Of a stretch of DNA of 64,000 nt, positions 7,928 through 16,275 are shown piece by piece. Origin of the DNA: Pseudomonas bubulae (GTDB lineage: Bacteria > Pseudomonadota > Gammaproteobacteria > Pseudomonadales > Pseudomonadaceae); contig NZ_UYJA01000004.1 in NCBI RefSeq assembly GCF_900618535.1, positions 544,821 through 608,820 on the forward strand, written 5' to 3'. Both the position numbers and the translations under genes were made by a program. Under the pieces are notes generated by a model that was given only the letters and a program-made list of their open reading frames with translations, was not told the origin of the DNA and ran no database searches. Position 1 is the stretch's first letter; the number at the start of each line of letters is the position of its first letter.

Positions 7928-9463
7928 ATGGTTCAGAGTTTAAATTCGCCGGGTATTTTTTTCGGCATAGGCATCGGTTTTTTCCTGCTGGCGGGCGGTC
8001 TGGGATGGCAGGTCAAGCGGATCAGGCAACGGCGCATGGTGCGCCGCTTGCGGCATCAAGGTTTGCGCGAAGATTTGCAGCAAGCGAATGTCCGTAGTGA
8101 GCAACTCAATACCGAGCTTGCCTATGAGGTCGAGCAACGCCGTTTGAGCGAAGCGCGGGTGCGCCACCTGACCCGTTTTGATGAGCTGACCGGGCTGGCC
8201 AACCGCCTTCTGTTCAAGGAACGCCTGGAGGAGGCTAGCCAGCGTGTACGCCAGGGCTCGTGCAACCTGACGTTGCTGCACATCAATCTCGATCGTTTCA
8301 AATTGCTCAATGACAATTTCGGGCATGAGCTGGCGGACCATGTGCTGCAAAAAATGGCCGAACGCATCACCAAGGCCTTGCCTGAGGCCGACACCATTGC
8401 GCGCCTGTCGGGTGATGAATTTGCAGTGCTGTTTGATGCCTATAACAGCCTGACCAGCCTGGCGCGGGTCGCGACCCGGCTGCTGGACAAGCTCGGTCGG
8501 CCGCTGGTGGTGGATGGCCATGAGCTGGTCATCAGTGTGTCAATGGGCATCAGCATGTTGCCCGACAGCGCGCGCGATATTGCCAGCCTGGTCCATCAGG
8601 GCAACAAGGCCATGCAGCAGGCCAAGCACCTGGGCGGTGGCAGGTTTCAGTTCTACAGTGACAGCCTGCATGGCAGCTCCCTTGAACGGCTGCAGCTGGA
8701 AAACCAACTGCGCAAAGCCATTAGCGAACGCCAGCTCAACGTGTTCTATCAACCCAAGCTGTGCCTGGCCACAGGGCGTCTGCACGCCGCCGAAGCGTTG
8801 GTGCGCTGGGATCACCCGCAACTGGGTAATGTGCCGCCAGGCAACTTTATTGTCCTTGCCGAAGAGACCGGCCTGATCAGCGCCATCGGTGAATTTGTAC
8901 TGCGCGAAGCCTGCCGGCAAGCGTGTGAATGGCAACGAGCAGGGCTGGCGCCAATACGGGTATCGGTGAACTTGTCGGGGCATCAGTTGCGCCAGGGCAA
9001 GCTGGTCAGCCTGGTGCGCCAGGTACTTGAAGAAACCGGGCTGGCGCCGCACTGCCTGGAACTGGAACTGACAGAAAGCCAGTTGCTCGACAATGTTGAA
9101 TACGTCATCGCTACCTTCCAGCAATTGCATGAACTGGGGGTGAAGCTGGCAATCGATGATTTTGGCACCGGCTATTCATCGCTCAGTTACCTCAAGCGAT
9201 TTGCGGTGGATTACGTAAAAATCGATAAAACGTTTATTCACGGCGTGGGTCGTTGCAGCGAAGACGAGGCCATCACCCTCGCAATTATTGCCATGGCCCA
9301 CAGTCTGGGCCTTAAAGTGGTGGCAGAAGGCGTTGAAAACGAGGCGCAGCTGGCATTTCTCAAGACTCGCCAGTGCGACGAAGTGCAGGGCTATTTGATC
9401 AGTCGTCCGATAAACGCAGTGCAATTCAGCGATTTACTGCGTAACGGTGTAGTGGTCTTGTAG
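7928..9463 (+). CDS. GGDEF-EAL protein with SGDEF variant active site
   Basis: 511 residues from the ATG at 7928; an in-frame upstream start would add 25 residues ahead of the membrane segment. One N-terminal transmembrane helix (FFGIGIGFFLLAGGLGW) is followed by a basic coiled coil, a GGDEF domain (about 95-245) and an EAL domain (about 260-505). The cyclase signature reads RLSGDEFAVLF, so the first Gly of GGDEF is Ser. The EAL domain keeps AAEALVRWDHP, the acidic loop DDFGTGYSSLSYL, KIDKTFI and AEGVEN, so c-di-GMP phosphodiesterase activity is expected. Net activity (phosphodiesterase, bifunctional, or GTP-activated phosphodiesterase) is inferred. It sits divergent from uvrD, as in other pseudomonads. 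Confidence 0.88.
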   Translation: MVQSLNSPGIFFGIGIGFFLLAGGLGWQVKRIRQRRMVRRLRHQGLREDLQQANVRSEQLNTELAYEVEQRRLSEARVRHLTRFDELTGLANRLLFKERLEEASQRVRQGSCNLTLLHINLDRFKLLNDNFGHELADHVLQKMAERITKALPEADTIARLSGDEFAVLFDAYNSLTSLARVATRLLDKLGRPLVVDGHELVISVSMGISMLPDSARDIASLVHQGNKAMQQAKHLGGGRFQFYSDSLHGSSLERLQLENQLRKAISERQLNVFYQPKLCLATGRLHAAEALVRWDHPQLGNVPPGNFIVLAEETGLISAIGEFVLREACRQACEWQRAGLAPIRVSVNLSGHQLRQGKLVSLVRQVLEETGLAPHCLELELTESQLLDNVEYVIATFQQLHELGVKLAIDDFGTGYSSLSYLKRFAVDYVKIDKTFIHGVGRCSEDEAITLAIIAMAHSLGLKVVAEGVENEAQLAFLKTRQCDEVQGYLISRPINAVQFSDLLRNGVVVL

Positions 9464-9554
9464 TGCCAAAAAGGGCTACATGGCCCTCAAGCGGCTTGAA
9501 TCAAGGGAGATAACTGGATAGTTGATGGCGTATTGGCTGGGCAGAAAACGAATT

Positions 9555-9573
9555 CTTGTAGTATAACTACAAG
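9555..9573 (+). promoter_or_regulatory. Perfect palindrome upstream of rccR, candidate autoregulatory operator
   Basis: CTTGTAGT-ATA-ACTACAAG has 8-base perfect arms and a 3-base centre and lies 48 bases before the rccR start. RpiR-family regulators bind inverted repeats with TTGT/ACAA-like ends. The arms fit that style, although the spacing differs from the HexR consensus TTGT-N7/8-ACAA. Autoregulation by RccR is the simplest reading, but this is inferred. Confidence 0.6.
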
Positions 9574-9620
9574 ATTGCTACATCCCCGGCGCCCGCCGCT
9601 TACAGACCGAGTCCTGCCCT

Positions 9621-10487
9621 TTGAACCTGCTGCAACATATTGCCCAGTCACGCCACCTGTTACGTAAATCGGAACTCAAGGTCGCCGATCACGTGCTGCT
9701 TGATCCTGCGGCTGTAATGCACAGTTCCATGGCCGACCTTGCCCACAGTGTCGGAATCAGCGAGCCGACCATCGTGCGTTTTTGCCGGGCGATAGGCTGT
9801 TCCGGGTTTCAGGACCTGAAACTCAAGCTGGCGCAAAGCCTGGCGGCCGGTGCCAGTTTTGGTCAGTTCGCGATCCATGAAGACGATTCGGTAGCGGACT
9901 ACAGCCTGAAAATTTTCGACACCACGCTGCATACCTTGATGGACGTGCGCGAGAAGCTCGATCCGATAGCGCTGCAGCGTGCCGTGACAGCCATGTCGCA
10001 AGCGCAGCGTGTCGAGTTTTATGGGTTTGGTGCCTCGGGCGCGGTTGCGGCGGATGCCCAGCACAAGTTTTTCCGTCTGTTGCTGACCGCGGCGGCCTAT
10101 TCCGACCCGCATATGCAAGCGATGTCGGCCGTGACCTTGAAGCCTACCGACGTGGCGATCTGCATTTCCCAGTCGGGCCGTTCCAAAGACTTGCTGATCA
10201 CCGCCAACCTGGTGCGTGAAAGCGGCGCGACCCTGATTACCTTGTGCCCGAGCCAGACGCCGCTGGCGGAGCTGGCAACCGTCAATCTGGCGATCGATGT
10301 GCATGAAGACACCGAAATCTATACCCCGCTGACCTCGCGTATTGCCCACCTGGTAGTGATTGACGTGTTGGCAATGGGTGTTGCCATGGCCCGAGGCCCG
10401 AGCCTGGTCAACCACCTCAAGAGCGTCAAGCGCAGCCTGCGCAGCTTGCGTCTGTCGCCTAAATCACTGAAAAGCCACGAAGATTAA
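9621..10487 (+). CDS. rccR: RpiR-family regulator RccR (KDPG-responsive)
   Basis: 288 residues starting at a TTG; the product begins MNLLQHIAQSRHLLRKSELK, as I recall for the Pseudomonas family. An N-terminal RpiR helix-turn-helix (about 1-75, with MADLAHSVGISEPTIVRFCR) is followed by a SIS sugar-phosphate domain (about 125-260, with VEFYGFGASGAVAADAQHKF and the loop CISQSGRSKDLL). RccR, a HexR paralogue, senses the Entner-Doudoroff intermediate KDPG and controls pyruvate, gluconeogenic and glyoxylate-shunt genes. The position beside pycR-pycAB agrees. HexR itself is the main alternative, but it is normally linked to zwf, which is absent here. Confidence 0.85.
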   Translation: MNLLQHIAQSRHLLRKSELKVADHVLLDPAAVMHSSMADLAHSVGISEPTIVRFCRAIGCSGFQDLKLKLAQSLAAGASFGQFAIHEDDSVADYSLKIFDTTLHTLMDVREKLDPIALQRAVTAMSQAQRVEFYGFGASGAVAADAQHKFFRLLLTAAAYSDPHMQAMSAVTLKPTDVAICISQSGRSKDLLITANLVRESGATLITLCPSQTPLAELATVNLAIDVHEDTEIYTPLTSRIAHLVVIDVLAMGVAMARGPSLVNHLKSVKRSLRSLRLSPKSLKSHED

Positions 10488-10505
10488 AAGCGCACAACAT
10501 CTTCT

Positions 10506-10591
10506 GTGGGAGCGGGCTTGCTCGCGATAGGGAATGCCGCCGTGTGACAGACACACCGCAGCGCCTGAATCGCGAGCAGGCCCGCTCCCAC
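10506..10591. repeat. REP pair (inverted)
   Basis: GTGGGAGCGGGCTTGCTCGC and the inverted copy GCGAGCAGGCCCGCTCCCAC flank about 42 bases, directly downstream of rccR. Confidence 0.9.
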
Positions 10592-10696
10592 GCAGAGCTC
10601 ACATTCAGCGTTCATCCCCCTGTCATCCCACCTTCGCCAAGTCGTCATAAACAAGGTGCATCGTAAAGCTCCCGTACACGCCTTGGGAGACTCGAA

Positions 10697-10909
10697 ATGG
10701 CTCAGCCTTACGAAGAACGCAATAGCGCCGTCAAAACCCGCCGTCAGCAAGAAGACCAGCGCCGCATGGCCTTCCGTCGCGCGATTGAAGACCATACGAG
10801 CCAGCGCCAACTGCGTCTGGAAACCTCTGATTACCCTGACCTGGGGTCGATCAACTACTGGCAGTCTGCGTCGGCAAGTGACCGTCGAAGCGCTCAACCA
10901 ACGCGCTGA
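10697..10909 (+). CDS. Small basic protein, PA3496-like (putative envelope integrity family)
   Basis: A 70-residue reading frame with a clear ribosome-binding site (GGGAG, 8 bases before ATG). The product is highly charged: MAQPYEERNSAVKTRRQQED at the N terminus, then RRMAFRRAIEDHTSQRQLRL and DYPDLGSINYWQS. The KTRRQQED-QRR-FRRAIEDH core and a C-terminal NYWQ/NFWQ motif recall the small Pseudomonas proteins annotated as PA3496 family; this is from memory. The last 59 bases overlap the 3' end of the convergent pycR gene, so either the C terminus is extended relative to relatives or the genes genuinely share this DNA. No function is demonstrated by the sequence. Confidence 0.65.
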   Translation: MAQPYEERNSAVKTRRQQEDQRRMAFRRAIEDHTSQRQLRLETSDYPDLGSINYWQSASASDRRSAQPTR

Positions 10910-11798
10910 TTTGCAGGCGCTCACTGCGAATAAACCCCAGAAATGCATGCGCCACCGGTGACAGGCGCTTGGCCTTGGCCTGCACCACGCACCAGCTGCG
11001 ATACAGCGGCAACTCCTCGACCGGCAGTTCGCACAGCAGGCCGGTCGCCAGCTCCAGGTTGACGGCGTGGCGGGTCAATAACGCCACGCCCAACCCGGCT
11101 ACCGCGCACTCGCGCTGCGACTCGTTGGACGACACTTCCAGCGTCTGATTGAAGTGAACGCGCTTTTCCTTGAAATACTCCTCACACGCCATGCGCGTGC
11201 CCGAACCCTGCTCGCGCATCAGCAAGGTATAAGGCTCCAGATCCTGCAAATGCAGCGGACCCCGGTTGCACAACGGATGATCAGCGGGAGCCACGGCCAC
11301 AATCGGGTTGTTCAGAAACGGCAAGAATTCCAGGCCCATGTCCTGGGGCACCATCGACATGATCACCAGATCATCGCGGTTATCTGACAGCCGACGAACG
11401 GCCTGCGCCCGGTTGACCACCGTCAGTTGCAAATTGACTTCCGGATGCTGGCGCTTGAAGGCCGCAAACAGATGCGGCACAAAATATTTCGCGCTCGACT
11501 CTACGGCCAGTTTCAACTGGCCTTGCAATGACCCGAGCATGTCGGAAAGTTGCATGTCGAGGTTTTCCAGCCGGCCGAAAATATCCCGACTGGCCAACTG
11601 AAGCGCTTCAGCGGCTTCGGTCATGTACAGCTTTTTGCCGACGTACTCGAACAATGGTTGGCCAACCAGCTCTTCAAGCTGACGAATTTGTAGACTTACG
11701 GCGGGTTGCGTCAGCGACATTTCTTCTGCTGCGCGGCTGTAAGAACGCAAATCACAGACTTCGTTAAACACCTGTAATTGGCGAAAAGTGATACGCAT
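10851..11798 (-). CDS. pycR: LysR-family regulator PycR of pyruvate carboxylase
   Basis: 315 residues if translation starts at the ATG giving MRITFRQLQVFNEVCDLRSY; an in-frame ATG 15 bases upstream (11813) is equally possible. It has an N-terminal winged HTH (about 1-60, with SRAAEEMSLTQPAVSLQIRQ) and a periplasmic-binding-protein-like effector domain (about 90-295). It is divergent from pycA with a palindrome in the intergenic region, the classic LysR layout. In P. aeruginosa the orthologue in this position is PycR, linked to pyruvate carboxylase control and virulence. Its 3' end overlaps the small convergent gene. Confidence 0.82.
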   Translation of the reverse strand: MRITFRQLQVFNEVCDLRSYSRAAEEMSLTQPAVSLQIRQLEELVGQPLFEYVGKKLYMTEAAEALQLASRDIFGRLENLDMQLSDMLGSLQGQLKLAVESSAKYFVPHLFAAFKRQHPEVNLQLTVVNRAQAVRRLSDNRDDLVIMSMVPQDMGLEFLPFLNNPIVAVAPADHPLCNRGPLHLQDLEPYTLLMREQGSGTRMACEEYFKEKRVHFNQTLEVSSNESQRECAVAGLGVALLTRHAVNLELATGLLCELPVEELPLYRSWCVVQAKAKRLSPVAHAFLGFIRSERLQISALVERFDGHLPTQTASS

Positions 11799-11850
11799 CA
11801 ATGACTTACGCATTTTTATAAAATTATCCGAAGCGACAAGTGATCTGACT

Positions 11851-11866
11851 ATAAGTTATTACTTAT
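11851..11866. promoter_or_regulatory. LysR-type operator candidate between pycR and pycA
   Basis: ATAAGT-TATT-ACTTAT is a perfect interrupted palindrome in the divergent intergenic region, 52 bases upstream of the pycR start and 137 upstream of pycA. It contains the T-N11-A spacing expected of LysR-type sites, so it is a plausible PycR recognition site. Confidence 0.55.
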
Positions 11867-12003
11867 GCACGACCCAAGAATTATTGATTTTTGTTTATCA
11901 CTGCGTGGGTCTAGTGTGACGACACAACGGTTCAGACACATTTGGACACGTGCCGACCTGGTCTAGCAGGTCGTTTGTTCCATGGGCTTTAGGGAAAATC
12001 CAA

Positions 12004-13419
12004 GTGATAAAAAAGATCCTGATCGCCAACCGCGGAGAAATCGCCGTCCGCATCGTGCGTGCCTGCGCCGAGATGGGGATTCGCTCTGTAGCGGTCTATT
12101 CCGAAGCTGATCGGCATGCCTTGCACGTCAAGCGCGCCGACGAAGCACACAATATCGGCGAAGACCCGCTGGCCGGTTATTTGAATCCGCGCAAGCTGGT
12201 GAATCTGGCGGTTGAAACCGGTTGTGATGCTCTGCATCCCGGTTACGGTTTTTTGTCAGAAAACGCTGAGTTGGCTGATATCTGCGCCGAGCGCGGGATC
12301 AAGTTCATCGGTCCGGCCGCTGAAGTCATTCGCCGTATGGGCGACAAGACTGAAGCGCGTCGCAGCATGATCAAGGCCGGTGTGCCGGTCACACCGGGCA
12401 CTGAAGGCAACGTTGCCGACATCCACGAAGCCTTGATTGAAGGCGAACGCATTGGCTACCCGGTGATGCTCAAGGCCACCTCGGGTGGTGGCGGTCGCGG
12501 CATTCGTCGCTGCAACAGCCGTGAAGAACTCGAGCAAGCCTTCCCGCGGGTGATCTCGGAAGCGACCAAGGCCTTTGGTTCGGCCGAAGTGTTCCTCGAA
12601 AAATGCATCGTCAACCCCAAGCATATCGAAGCGCAAATTCTCGGCGACAGCTTTGGCAACGTGGTGCATCTGTTTGAGCGCGACTGCTCGATCCAGCGTC
12701 GCAACCAAAAGCTGATCGAAATCGCCCCAAGCCCGCAGCTGACCCCGGAACAGCGCGCCTATATCGGCGACCTGTCTGTGCGCGCAGCCAAGGCCGTGGG
12801 TTACGAGAACGCCGGTACCGTGGAGTTCCTGCTCGCCGAGGGCGAGGTGTACTTCATGGAGATGAACACTCGGGTGCAGGTGGAGCACACCATCACCGAA
12901 GAAATTACCGGCATCGACATTGTTCGTGAACAGATTCGTATCGCCTCTGGCCTGCCGCTCTCGATCAAGCAGGAAGACGTGCAGCATCGCGGCTTTGCCC
13001 TGCAGTTCCGGATCAACGCCGAAGACCCGAAAAACAACTTCCTGCCCAGTTTCGGCAAGATCACCCGTTACTACGCGCCCGGCGGCCCCGGTGTACGTAC
13101 CGACACGGCGATCTACACCGGCTATACCATCCCGCCGTATTACGACTCCATGTGTCTGAAACTGGTGGTGTGGGCCCTGACCTGGGAAGAAGCGATGGAC
13201 CGTGGTTTGCGCGCCCTCGACGACATGCGTCTGCAAGGGGTCAAAACCACCGCCGCGTATTACCAGGAAATCCTGCGTAACCCGGAATTCCGTAGTGGCC
13301 AGTTCAACACCAGCTTCGTAGAAAGCCACCCTGAGCTGACCAACTACTCGATCAAGCGCAAACCCGAAGAGTTGGCCCTGGCCATCGCTGCCGCCATCGC
13401 CGCCCACGCAGGCCTGTGA
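12004..13419 (+). CDS. pycA: Pyruvate carboxylase subunit A (biotin carboxylase)
   Basis: 471 residues from a GTG at 12004 (AGGG 10 bases upstream), beginning MIKKILIANRGEIAVRIVRA. This is the ATP-grasp biotin carboxylase that carboxylates biotin on the partner subunit. Key elements are intact: MLKATSGGGGRGIRRC (ATP lid, about 160-175), the FLEKCIVNPKHIEAQILGD segment, and the catalytic EMNTRVQVEHTITEE (about 285-300). It forms an operon with pycB, 11 bases downstream. AccC of acetyl-CoA carboxylase is the close paralogue, but pairing with an OadA-like subunit identifies this as the alpha4-beta4 type pyruvate carboxylase. It supplies oxaloacetate for anaplerosis. Confidence 0.93.
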   Translation: MIKKILIANRGEIAVRIVRACAEMGIRSVAVYSEADRHALHVKRADEAHNIGEDPLAGYLNPRKLVNLAVETGCDALHPGYGFLSENAELADICAERGIKFIGPAAEVIRRMGDKTEARRSMIKAGVPVTPGTEGNVADIHEALIEGERIGYPVMLKATSGGGGRGIRRCNSREELEQAFPRVISEATKAFGSAEVFLEKCIVNPKHIEAQILGDSFGNVVHLFERDCSIQRRNQKLIEIAPSPQLTPEQRAYIGDLSVRAAKAVGYENAGTVEFLLAEGEVYFMEMNTRVQVEHTITEEITGIDIVREQIRIASGLPLSIKQEDVQHRGFALQFRINAEDPKNNFLPSFGKITRYYAPGGPGVRTDTAIYTGYTIPPYYDSMCLKLVVWALTWEEAMDRGLRALDDMRLQGVKTTAAYYQEILRNPEFRSGQFNTSFVESHPELTNYSIKRKPEELALAIAAAIAAHAGL

Positions 13420-13430
13420 GGAAAAGAATA

Positions 13431-15239
13431 ATGAGCAAGAAGATTTTCGTAACTGACACCATCCTGCGTGACGCCCACCAGTCGCTGCTGGCCACCCGCA
13501 TGCGCACTGAAGACATGCTGCCGATCTGCGACAAGCTCGACAAAGTCGGCTACTGGTCCCTGGAAGTCTGGGGCGGCGCGACCTTTGATGCCTGCGTGCG
13601 TTTCCTCAAGGAAGATCCGTGGGAGCGTCTGCGCCAACTGCGTGCCGCCTTGCCCAACACGCGTCTGCAAATGTTGCTGCGCGGCCAGAACCTGCTGGGC
13701 TATCGCCATTACAGCGACGACGTGGTCAAAGCCTTCGTCGCCAAAGCAGCAGTCAACGGCATCGACGTGTTCCGCATCTTCGACGCCATGAACGACGTGC
13801 GTAACCTGCGTGTGGCCATCGAGGCGGTCAAAGCTGCCGGCAAGCATGCCCAAGGCACCATCGCCTATACCACCAGTCCGGTACATACCACCGAGGCGTT
13901 TGTGGCGCAGGCCAAGCAGATGGAAGCCATGGGCTGCGACTCGGTCGCCATCAAAGACATGGCTGGCCTGCTGACGCCGTACGCCACGGGTGAACTGGTC
14001 AAGGCGCTGAAAGCCGAAATCACTCTGCCGATCTTTATTCACTCCCATGACACCGCCGGTCTGGCTGCCATGTGCCAGCTCAAGGCTATCGAGAATGGCG
14101 CAGACCACATTGATACCGCGATCTCCAGCTTCGCGTGGGGCACCAGCCACCCGGGCACCGAGTCGATGGTTGCCGCGCTCAAAGGCAGTGAATACGACAC
14201 CGGTCTCGATCTGTCGCTGTTGCAGGAAATCGGCATGTACTTCTACGCAGTGCGTAAGAAGTATCACCAGTTTGAAAGCGAATTCACCGCTGTAGATACC
14301 CGTGTTCAGGTTAACCAGGTCCCGGGCGGGATGATTTCCAACCTTGCCAACCAGCTCAAAGAGCAGGGTGCGCTGAACCGCATGAGCGAAGTGCTGGCCG
14401 AAATCCCGCGTGTGCGTGAAGACCTCGGTTACCCGCCGCTGGTGACACCAACGTCGCAAATTGTGGGTACTCAGGCATTCTTCAACGTATTGGCGGGTGA
14501 GCGTTACAAAACCATCACCAACGAAGTGAAGCTCTACCTGCAAGGCGGCTACGGCAAGGCGCCGGGCGTGGTCAACGAGCAACTGCGTCGTCAGGCCATT
14601 GGCAACGAAGAGCTGATCGACGTACGCCCTGCGGACCTGCTAAAGCCCGAAATGGTCAAGCTGCGTGCTGAAATTGGTGCCCTGGCCCAGTCGGAAGAAG
14701 ACGTACTGACCTTCGCCATGTTCCCGGATATCGGTCGCAAGTTCCTTGAGGAGCGCGCTGCAGGCACTCTGACCCCAGAAGTGCTGCTGCCTATCCCTGA
14801 GGCTGGCGGTGTCACCAAGGCGAGCGGTGAGGGCGTGCCGACCGAGTTCGTGATCGACGTGCACGGTGAGAGCTATCGCGTTGACATAACCGGTGTGGGC
14901 GTCAAGGCTGAAGGCAAGCGTCACTTCTACCTGTCCATCGATGGCATGCCGGAAGAGGTGGTGTTCGAACCCCTCAACGAATTTGTTGGTGGCACCTCAA
15001 GCAAGCGCAAGCAGGCCAGCGAGCCAGGCCATGTGAGCACGGCAATGCCGGGCAATATCGTTGATGTACTGGTCGCTGTAGGCGATGTGGTCAAGGCGGG
15101 TCAGTCGGTACTGATCACCGAAGCGATGAAAATGGAAACTGAAGTCCAGGCCGGCATCGCAGGCAAAATCGTCACCATCCATGTAATCAAGGGCGATCGC
15201 GTTAATCCGGGCGAAATTCTGATCGAAATCGAAGCCTGA
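13431..15239 (+). CDS. pycB: Pyruvate carboxylase subunit B (carboxyltransferase and biotin carrier)
   Basis: 602 residues from the ATG at 13431 (GAGGAAAAG upstream). The N-terminal HMGL-like carboxyltransferase TIM barrel (about 5-300) shows ITDTILRDAHQSLLATRMR-type entry residues (TDTILRDAHQSLLATRMRTE) and the metal-binding SHDTAGL. A conserved carboxylase (PYC_OADA) region follows (about 300-460). The C-terminal biotinyl domain has the biotinylated lysine in ITEAMKMETEVQAG (near 565). The same architecture occurs in oxaloacetate decarboxylase alpha (OadA), but there are no oadB/oadG membrane subunits nearby and pycA precedes it, so pyruvate carboxylase is the better call. Confidence 0.92.
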   Translation: MSKKIFVTDTILRDAHQSLLATRMRTEDMLPICDKLDKVGYWSLEVWGGATFDACVRFLKEDPWERLRQLRAALPNTRLQMLLRGQNLLGYRHYSDDVVKAFVAKAAVNGIDVFRIFDAMNDVRNLRVAIEAVKAAGKHAQGTIAYTTSPVHTTEAFVAQAKQMEAMGCDSVAIKDMAGLLTPYATGELVKALKAEITLPIFIHSHDTAGLAAMCQLKAIENGADHIDTAISSFAWGTSHPGTESMVAALKGSEYDTGLDLSLLQEIGMYFYAVRKKYHQFESEFTAVDTRVQVNQVPGGMISNLANQLKEQGALNRMSEVLAEIPRVREDLGYPPLVTPTSQIVGTQAFFNVLAGERYKTITNEVKLYLQGGYGKAPGVVNEQLRRQAIGNEELIDVRPADLLKPEMVKLRAEIGALAQSEEDVLTFAMFPDIGRKFLEERAAGTLTPEVLLPIPEAGGVTKASGEGVPTEFVIDVHGESYRVDITGVGVKAEGKRHFYLSIDGMPEEVVFEPLNEFVGGTSSKRKQASEPGHVSTAMPGNIVDVLVAVGDVVKAGQSVLITEAMKMETEVQAGIAGKIVTIHVIKGDRVNPGEILIEIEA

Positions 15240-15269
15240 TACTGTCTTTGATGTAAACGCTTTAAACCT

Positions 15270-15297
15270 CGGGGGGGCATGTGCTCCCCTTTTTTTT
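15270..15297 (+). terminator. Intrinsic terminator after pycB
   Basis: GGGGGGCA-TG-TGCTCCCC stem followed by a run of eight T, 31 bases after the pycB stop. Confidence 0.85.
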
Positions 15298-15537
15298 GCT
15301 CTTGAATTGAGGCTTTTTCGCAGGTTCGATTCAAGGAGTCTGGCGACGACAAGGCTGGAAAAGCGCCTGTAGCGCCTAGCAAGTAGGGCGAGGTGTGGTG
15401 TGCCCGTACGAGGCGTTAGACATAGGTCGCTGAGCCATGGTGTTTCAGGTGCATCGCGCTGCTACGAGTGTTTGCGCTTCTCCCTGTGCAACAGGGGTAT
15501 CAAGCGGTCGCGTAGCGCAAATGTGTTTATTCCAAGC
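15298..15537. other. Gene-free spacer between pycB and the GNAT gene
   Basis: About 240 bases between two terminators. I see no convincing reading frame, no REP core and no promoter serving a neighbour. A short direct repetition of GCGCCTGTAGCGCCTAG is the only visible structure. Confidence 0.5.
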
Positions 15538-15568
15538 ACAAAAACGCCCAGCAGTCCTTGCTGGGCGT
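15538..15568 (-). terminator. Intrinsic terminator of the GNAT/PaiB operon
   Basis: ACGCCCAGCA-GTCCT-TGCTGGGCGT is a perfect 10-base stem. On the minus strand it is followed by TTTTTGT, and it lies 13 bases past the stop of the acetyltransferase gene at 15581. Confidence 0.85.
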
Positions 15569-15580
15569 ATTGATCAAATT

Positions 15581-16261
15581 TTATACAACTGTGGCTCTGC
15601 ATTCTTCCAGGGTCTTTATTTGGCCGCTTTCTGGTTGGTTATCCAATGCCAGCCATTTTTCGAACCCTGCCGCTAGTGGGGGCCATTCCGTACTAATAAT
15701 GCTGTACCACGTGGTATCACGGTTTTTACCTTTAGCCACCATATGCTGGCGGAAAACGCCTTCGTATGTGTACCCCAATCGTACTGCAGTACGCTTTGAT
15801 CTTGCGTTATCGTTGTTGCACTTCCATTCCAGACGCCGGTTGCCCAGGGCGAAGGCTTCCTTGGCGAGCAGGTAGACCGCCTCCGTGCTTTTCGGTGAGC
15901 GTTGCATGGGTGTGCCAAAGGCGACGTGGCCGATCTCGATACGCCCGTGCTCCGGGACGATGCACATCAGGCTAAGCAAGCCTTGTGCCTCACCGCTGGG
16001 CTTGTCGATAACGGCATAGAAATGTGGATCACGGCTATCGGCATGCTTTTGCAGCCAAGCGTCAAAGGTCGGACGCTCGTTAAATGGACCGTAGGGCAAG
16101 TAGTCCCACAGCTTGGGATCGGCCTGCGGCCCTTGTAAGGCTAGCCATAGTTCATCGCCATGACGTTCGGGGTCGAGCTTTTCCAGACGAATGAATCGCC
16201 CTTCGAGGGTGCGGGTATCCGGGGTTTTAGCCGCCAGCCAACGTTCTAGAGAGTCGGGCAT
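15581..16261 (-). CDS. GNAT-family N-acetyltransferase (RimJ/RimL type)
   Basis: 226 residues; AAGGAAC precedes the ATG by 5 bases. The fold is of the RimJ/RimL group: FIRLEKLDPERHGDELWLAL at the N terminus, an IEIGHVAFGTPMQRSPKSTE segment forming the beta4 strand and acetyl-CoA loop, and the LEWKCNNDNARSKRTAVRLG helix near 140-160 typical of the family. It probably transfers acetyl from acetyl-CoA to a small amine or N-terminal substrate; the acceptor is unknown. It is the last gene of a three-gene minus-strand unit with a second GNAT and a PaiB-like gene. Confidence 0.85.
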   Translation of the reverse strand: MPDSLERWLAAKTPDTRTLEGRFIRLEKLDPERHGDELWLALQGPQADPKLWDYLPYGPFNERPTFDAWLQKHADSRDPHFYAVIDKPSGEAQGLLSLMCIVPEHGRIEIGHVAFGTPMQRSPKSTEAVYLLAKEAFALGNRRLEWKCNNDNARSKRTAVRLGYTYEGVFRQHMVAKGKNRDTTWYSIISTEWPPLAAGFEKWLALDNQPESGQIKTLEECRATVV

Positions 16262-16275
16262 TGCGCGTTCCTTAT

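Noticed and set aside
9555..9573. HexR site
   Set aside because: The spacing between TTGT and ACAA is 9 bases, while HexR sites have 7-8, so RccR is the better candidate.
13344..14582. Open frame of 412 codons antisense to pycB
   Set aside because: It is a shadow of the carboxyltransferase gene; the composition is non-protein-like.
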